Below, in pieces: positions 60,317 to 64,000 of a stretch of 64,000 nucleotides of DNA (the stretch's first letter is position 1; each line of letters opens with the position of its first letter). The notes under the pieces were generated by a model that was not told the origin of the DNA, did not search any database, and saw nothing but the letters and a program-made list of their open reading frames with translations. Origin of the DNA: Halobaculum magnesiiphilum (lineage in GTDB: Archaea; Halobacteriota; Halobacteria; Halobacteriales; Haloferacaceae); assembly GCF_019823105.1 (NCBI RefSeq), contig NZ_CP081958.1, forward strand, positions 1,054,001 through 1,118,000, written 5' to 3'. Position numbers and translations under genes: made by a program.

Positions 60317-61306
60317 TCAGTACGTTCTCAGGTCGTACGCGAGCCCGGCGAGTCGATCCCGGAGCGCGGGACCGTCGAGGAACGATCCCTGCGGACTGGC
60401 GCCGTACTCCCCGTCCGGACGGGGCGCGGCGGCGTCGCCGTATCGGTCGATCTCGGTGACGAGACGCATCCGGACGGTCCGCACGTCCCGGCGGTCGACG
60501 CCCACGTCCACGTCGAGGTGGCGGTCGTCGACGACCCGCAGGAGGCGTCCGGTGTCGCGGTCGAGCGTCGCCCGAACCGCCGCGTCGTCGTGGATCGCCT
60601 CGACGGCGACGAACGGGAGCGGCACCGCCCGCGCGTACGCGTCGGCGCCCGACAGGCGGTAGGTGACGGTCACGTCGTCGCGGTCGTGTGCGCTCCACGA
60701 CGCGCGGTGTGGACGGATCGGCTCGCCGAACAGCGGGCGCTCGAAGTCGGCGACCGGTGCCGTTCCGGCGTAGCCGCCGTCGACGGTTACCGGGTCGCCG
60801 ACGGCCTGTTCGGGGGCGTCGCGGTCGTACGCGAGGCTCCCGTCGGCGACGTGGAAGACGAATCGCTCGGGCAGCGTCTCGGGGTCCGCGAGGGTGGCGT
60901 CGACGAAGTGGATGTACGCGTTGATCGTCGCGTAGGGGGTGAGCGTCCGCGCGTCGACGCCGTCGCGCTCGCGGTCGAGGCGGACCACCCCGTTGGCGTA
61001 GGTGGTGAGCGCGTGGGTGTGTCGCCGGCGCGAGTGCTCGTGCAACTCGCGGTGGCGTGTCAGCGGATACGGGGCCTCCCCGGTCCAGTCGGCGGCCATC
61101 CGGACGCGCGTGACCGACCGGTGGTCGGCCTCGAAGAGGTGGCGGACCGCCGCGAGGACGCGCTCGCGCGGGGTCGGGGCGGCGCCGAGGTCGTCCGCGG
61201 GGACGCCCGGGTCGTACGGCCGGATGTCAGCGACGCGGAGGGCGCCGTATCCCGTCGCGGTCGCCGCGGCCGCGCCGACGCCCGCGAGGAAGCGTCGGCG
61301 GTTCAC
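60317..61306 (-). CDS. Tat-exported protein of unknown function
   Basis: A 329-residue protein starting with GTG: VNRRRFLAGVGAAAATATGY carries a twin-arginine signal (RRRFLAG) and hydrophobic core. The mature part is mostly beta-strands and polar loops ([40 protein letters not shown]) and resembles other haloarchaeal lipoprotein-like outer-surface proteins. It overlaps the upstream lipoprotein by 4 bp (GTGA), so the two are co-translated and may form one complex. Confidence 0.75.
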   Translation of the reverse strand: MNRRRFLAGVGAAAATATGYGALRVADIRPYDPGVPADDLGAAPTPRERVLAAVRHLFEADHRSVTRVRMAADWTGEAPYPLTRHRELHEHSRRRHTHALTTYANGVVRLDRERDGVDARTLTPYATINAYIHFVDATLADPETLPERFVFHVADGSLAYDRDAPEQAVGDPVTVDGGYAGTAPVADFERPLFGEPIRPHRASWSAHDRDDVTVTYRLSGADAYARAVPLPFVAVEAIHDDAAVRATLDRDTGRLLRVVDDRHLDVDVGVDRRDVRTVRMRLVTEIDRYGDAAAPRPDGEYGASPQGSFLDGPALRDRLAGLAYDLRTY

Positions 61307-61842
61307 CGTTCCTCCGCGGCGGTCGCGGTAGTCGTCGCCGTCTTCGTCTCCGTGGCCGTCTTCGTCGCCGTGGCTGTCTCCGTCTCCGGTTCCGACGCCG
61401 GGGTCGGCTGGCTCTCGATGCGCCATCGGCCGACGGCCCGCGAGCGCTCGGCCTCCGGGTCGGTCCACACGACGCGCACCGTGCCGGGGGAGTCGACGGG
61501 GACGCGGAGCTGCGCGTCCGGCGCCAGCGGAAACGCGGTCAGGGGCTCGCCAAAGTCGCCGCCGCCGGGGTCGGCGTCCGGGGCGCCGACCCACAGGCGC
61601 TCGACGGGATCCCCGTCGTCGACGGGATCCACTACGACCGCGAGGGCGCCGGTGTTGTCGGCGGTGAGGCGGTTCCCCCGGGCGAACTCGACGACGTACT
61701 CGTCGTCGTCGGGGTTCCACTCGAACGCGAAGAAGGCGTTCGGCGGCGTCTCCGGGTAGCCGTCCGTCGTCGGCGGGGAGGGCGAAAGGCCGCAGCCGGC
61801 GAGCGTCGCCGTCGCGGCCGCGAGGACCGTTCGTCGGTACAC
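61303..61842 (-). CDS. Tat lipoprotein with pilin-like domain
   Basis: A 179-residue protein starting with GTG. The signal is YRRTVLAAATATLAGCG, with a twin arginine and the lipobox LAGC. A beta-domain (AFFAFEWNPDDDEYVVEFAR, then GNRLTADNTGALAVVVD) resembles the archaeal type IV pilin N-terminal/DUF1628 domain. The C-terminus is Thr/Glu/Ala-rich, a likely spacer or glycosylation site. It is coupled to the Tat-exported protein downstream. Confidence 0.75.
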   Translation of the reverse strand: MYRRTVLAAATATLAGCGLSPSPPTTDGYPETPPNAFFAFEWNPDDDEYVVEFARGNRLTADNTGALAVVVDPVDDGDPVERLWVGAPDADPGGGDFGEPLTAFPLAPDAQLRVPVDSPGTVRVVWTDPEAERSRAVGRWRIESQPTPASEPETETATATKTATETKTATTTATAAEER

Positions 61843-61931
61843 GGAGCCGGGTACGAACCCGGGAGCGTAAATCCCTCGGCGTCGGCGACGCGGACCGCAA
61901 CGCACAGGGGCACCGCGCGATAGTCGCCGGT

Positions 61932-62306
61932 ATGGGACTCGGAAGCACGGCCAAGAAGCTCCAGAAAGTCGCCGACATGGCCGAGAAGCTGTACGCGAAG
62001 GTGAACGAGATCCGCCAGCAGGTCGAGTCCGTGCGGGGCTCGGTCGAGGAGACGGAATCGCGGGTCGGCGCGCTCGAACACGAACTCGCCGAGCAGCGCG
62101 CGCTCGTCGAGGCGCTCGCCGAGGAGCAGGGCGTCGACGTGAACGCGGTGCTCGAGGAAGTCGAAACCGAGGCCGAGGGCGACGACGACTCGGCCGAGGA
62201 CGGCAGCGAGGGCACCTCGGGCGACAGCGCCGGCGACGGAGCCTCCGCCGACGACGGGACCGACGGCGACGACGGGACCGACGGCGACGGAACCGACGAT
62301 ACCTGA
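61932..62306 (+). CDS. DUF5798 family coiled-coil protein
   Basis: A 124-residue haloarchaeal protein. Residues 1-70 form a coiled coil (KKLQKVADMAEKLYAKVNEI, VESVRGSVEETESRVGALEHE). The C-terminal 55 residues are Asp/Gly/Glu-rich with near-repeats of DDGTDG. The function is unknown. The tail's repeat sequence invites slippage. Confidence 0.78.
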   Translation: MGLGSTAKKLQKVADMAEKLYAKVNEIRQQVESVRGSVEETESRVGALEHELAEQRALVEALAEEQGVDVNAVLEEVETEAEGDDDSAEDGSEGTSGDSAGDGASADDGTDGDDGTDGDGTDDT

Positions 62307-62432
62307 CCACAACTCACCACAACTGACGACGACCGATAGCCCGGTCCGTCGCTCCGTCGCGACCGACCGACCGACCGACCCTGGCGACGAGCGGATAGAA
62401 AGATACGTGACCGTCGGCAAGAATTGCGACGC

Positions 62433-63413
62433 ATGACCACCCATCGCGACCCCCTCGACTCCGTGTTGGAGACGGTCGGGGAGACGCCGCTCGTCCGGGT
62501 GCACGCCGCGCCCGAGGCGGTGCCGGTGTACGCGAAGCTGGAGTCGTTCAACCCCGGCGCGTCGGTGAAGGACCGCATCGGGGCGTACATGCTCGAACGG
62601 ATGCTGGAGGAAGGAACGATCTCCCCGGGCGGGACCGTCATCGAGCCGACCGCGGGCAACACGGGGATCGGCTTCGCGGTCGCGGCCGGCCAACTCGACG
62701 TGAACGCGGTGTTCGTCGTGCCCGAGCGATTCAGCGTCGAGAAGCAGCAGCTCATGCGCGCGCTCGGCGCGGAGGTCGTCAACACGCCAAGCGAGGACGG
62801 TATGGGCCGCGCCATCGAGCGCGCCCACGAGCTCGCCGAGGAACTCGACGACGCGGTCGTCCCCCAGCAGTTCTCGAACCCGCTGAACGCCGAGGCCCAC
62901 TACGCGACGACGGGGCCGGAGGTGTTCGACGCGCTCGACGGCGAGGTCGGCGCCATCGTCGCCGGCATGGGCACCGGCGGGACGCTGATGGGGATGGCCG
63001 ACTACGCCCGCGATCGGGGCTCGGACGCGCGGATCGTCGGCGTCCAGCCCGAGGGGTCGACGTACGGGGACCTGTTCGGCGAGGACGCCGAGGAGGGCGA
63101 GTACAAGACCGAGGGGATCGGCACCCACGACGTGAGCACCAACGAGCTCGTCGACCCGGAGAAACTGGACGACCTGAAGACGATCCCCGACCGCGCGGTC
63201 CACGAAGAGATGGCCCGGCTGGCCCGCGAGGAGGGCCAGTTGGTCGCCTCCAGCGCGGCCGCGAACTCGCTGGCGGCGATCGAGGTCGCCGAGGAGATCC
63301 GCGACGGCGACGTGGACGCGCCCCACGACGCGGTCGTCACGGTGTTCGCGGACTCCAGCGAGCGATACCTCTCGAAGGGCGTCTACCGCGACTTCGAGGA
63401 GTGGACCGGGTGA
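62433..63413 (+). CDS. Cysteine synthase / PLP-dependent beta-replacing enzyme
   Basis: A 326-residue fold-type II enzyme. The PLP lysine is in NPGASVKDRIGAYM; the Asn/Thr substrate loop is PTAGNTGIGFAVAAG; the phosphate-binding glycines are GMGTGGTLMGMADYARD; QFSNPLNAEAHY is typical of O-acetylserine sulfhydrylases. It makes cysteine from an activated serine, though cystathionine synthase-like activity is not excluded. A GATAGAAAGATAC box lies upstream. Confidence 0.92.
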   Translation: MTTHRDPLDSVLETVGETPLVRVHAAPEAVPVYAKLESFNPGASVKDRIGAYMLERMLEEGTISPGGTVIEPTAGNTGIGFAVAAGQLDVNAVFVVPERFSVEKQQLMRALGAEVVNTPSEDGMGRAIERAHELAEELDDAVVPQQFSNPLNAEAHYATTGPEVFDALDGEVGAIVAGMGTGGTLMGMADYARDRGSDARIVGVQPEGSTYGDLFGEDAEEGEYKTEGIGTHDVSTNELVDPEKLDDLKTIPDRAVHEEMARLAREEGQLVASSAAANSLAAIEVAEEIRDGDVDAPHDAVVTVFADSSERYLSKGVYRDFEEWTG

Positions 63414-63430
63414 CCGGGTGAGCGAGGCGA

Positions 63431-63847
63431 TCAGTCGCGCCGCACCAGCTCCCGTTCGAGCAGGCGGACGTTGCGGCGGTTGAGCTTCACGACCGCATCG
63501 AGCGCGTCGCCGACGATCGGGACGGAGCCGACGAGGAGGTCGATCCCGACGTACAGCAGCATCCGCACGAGAAGGCGCTTGCGGGCGCCGAGCCGGAACG
63601 CGTCCCAGACGACAAGCAGCGCGAGTAGCGTCGCCAGGAGGTCGCCGACGACGGGGATCACGCCCGCGAGCGCGTCGACGCCGACGCGGTAGCGGACGAC
63701 GGGCAGTCGGATCGCGTCGTCGAGGAGATGCGCCACGCGTCTGGCGCGCCGGAGTCGGCGGGCGTCGGCGGGGGACGGCGCCAGCGACTCCGCGGGGCGA
63801 TCCGCGAGCGCGGCGCTCGCGTCCCCGCCGGCTGCCTCGGGAGCCAT
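63431..63847 (-). CDS. DUF4112 family membrane protein
   Basis: A 138-residue protein with two hydrophobic segments that match DUF4112 (LLDDAIRLPVVRYRVGVDAL, AGVIPVVGDLLATLLALLVV, VGIDLLVGSVPIVGDALDAV). Repeated P-V-V-G-D motifs are the family's mark. The function is unknown. Its start shares one base with the stop of the UPF0058 gene (TGATG), so they are coupled. Confidence 0.88.
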   Translation of the reverse strand: MAPEAAGGDASAALADRPAESLAPSPADARRLRRARRVAHLLDDAIRLPVVRYRVGVDALAGVIPVVGDLLATLLALLVVWDAFRLGARKRLLVRMLLYVGIDLLVGSVPIVGDALDAVVKLNRRNVRLLERELVRRD

Positions 63848-64000
63848 CAGAGCTTGGACTCGGCGTCGTCGGCGAGCTCCTCCATGCGCTTGCCGACGCG
63901 GCCGGCGTTGGAGAACTCGTCCTCCGACATCGCCGACGCGAGCGCGTTCCCGAGCACGAAGACGGCGTGTTTGTGCTCGCTCTTGGACTTGTGGACGTGC
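63847..64000 (-). CDS. UPF0058 family protein, C-terminal part (5' truncated by window)
   Basis: The last 50 codons are visible: VHKSKSEHKHAVFVLGNALA, then SAMSEDEFSN and a final ELADDAESKL. The HKSKSEHKHAVF pattern is the conserved core of UPF0058. The N-terminus lies beyond the window edge. It is coupled to DUF4112. Confidence 0.8.
   Translation of the reverse strand, partial: HVHKSKSEHKHAVFVLGNALASAMSEDEFSNAGRVGKRMEELADDAESKL

Noticed and set aside
62370-62384. A run of GACC tetranucleotides before the cysteine synthase gene
   Set aside because: Only four units; too short to be more than chance in this base composition.

Overview
The window is chromosomal DNA of a halophilic archaeon (class Halobacteria, probably a Halorubrum/Haloferax-type genus). 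Evidence: very high G+C, Asp/Glu-rich proteins, many families found only in haloarchaea (DUF5787, DUF5789, DUF5794, DUF5795, DUF5797, DUF5798, UPF0058, a HalX response regulator), archaeal housekeeping genes (SBDS, transcription factor S, Trm56, RNase P component 4, CDC48, an intron-containing tRNA-Trp), and many genes with a TATA box about 27 nt before the start codon, as expected for leaderless mRNAs. Genus is inference.

Layout. 1-10 kb: metallo-hydrolase fragment, nnr-moaC, SBDS, FUN14, hflX (its start region looks broken), IMPase, thioredoxin, archaeal riboflavin reductase, Ap4A Nudix hydrolase, a PD-(D/E)XK-like DUF5787 protein. 10-25 kb: DUF5797, crotonase, TFS, Trm56, SDR, epimerase, BsuPI-like protein, DUF2797, a HhH-MutS ATPase, UPF0058, an RHH regulator, MFS exporter, RNase P Rnp4-YhbY-MscS operon, acyl-CoA dehydrogenase, squalene synthase. 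25-36 kb: zinc-ribbon protein beside a decayed vapBC locus, redoxin, RNA-binding protein, membrane proteins, EamA protein, Lrp-aminotransferase pair, HalX regulator, guaB, DUF5794. 36-38 kb: tRNA-Trp followed by an AT-rich island with one unknown membrane-anchored gene. 38-47 kb: CDC48, UspA, one intact IS6-family insertion sequence, DUF7500 protein, ileS. 47-49 kb: arsenic resistance operon (arsR-arsC-acr3). 49-58 kb: glycerol catabolism (glpABC, a Cdc6-like ATPase, glpK, a probable glycerol transporter). 58-64 kb: CinA-like protein, SurE, PRC-barrel protein, Tat-exported proteins, DUF5798, cysteine synthase, DUF4112, UPF0058 fragment.

Genes that work together: glycerol is imported (56686-57762), phosphorylated by GlpK and oxidised by membrane GlpABC; a Cdc6-like ATPase of unknown role sits between the divergent halves, and an inverted repeat overlaps the glpA promoter. 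ArsC reduces arsenate and Acr3 exports arsenite under ArsR control, with translationally coupled 4-bp overlaps.

Non-coding structure is unusually rich. A hairpin-forming repeat occurs at four intergenic sites (11.9, 23.3, 46.3 and 46.5 kb). Short tandem repeats with 15-24-bp units sit in several intergenic or promoter regions (15.6, 19.5, 30.2, 32.0, 43.0 kb). No CRISPR array, rRNA or replication origin was seen.
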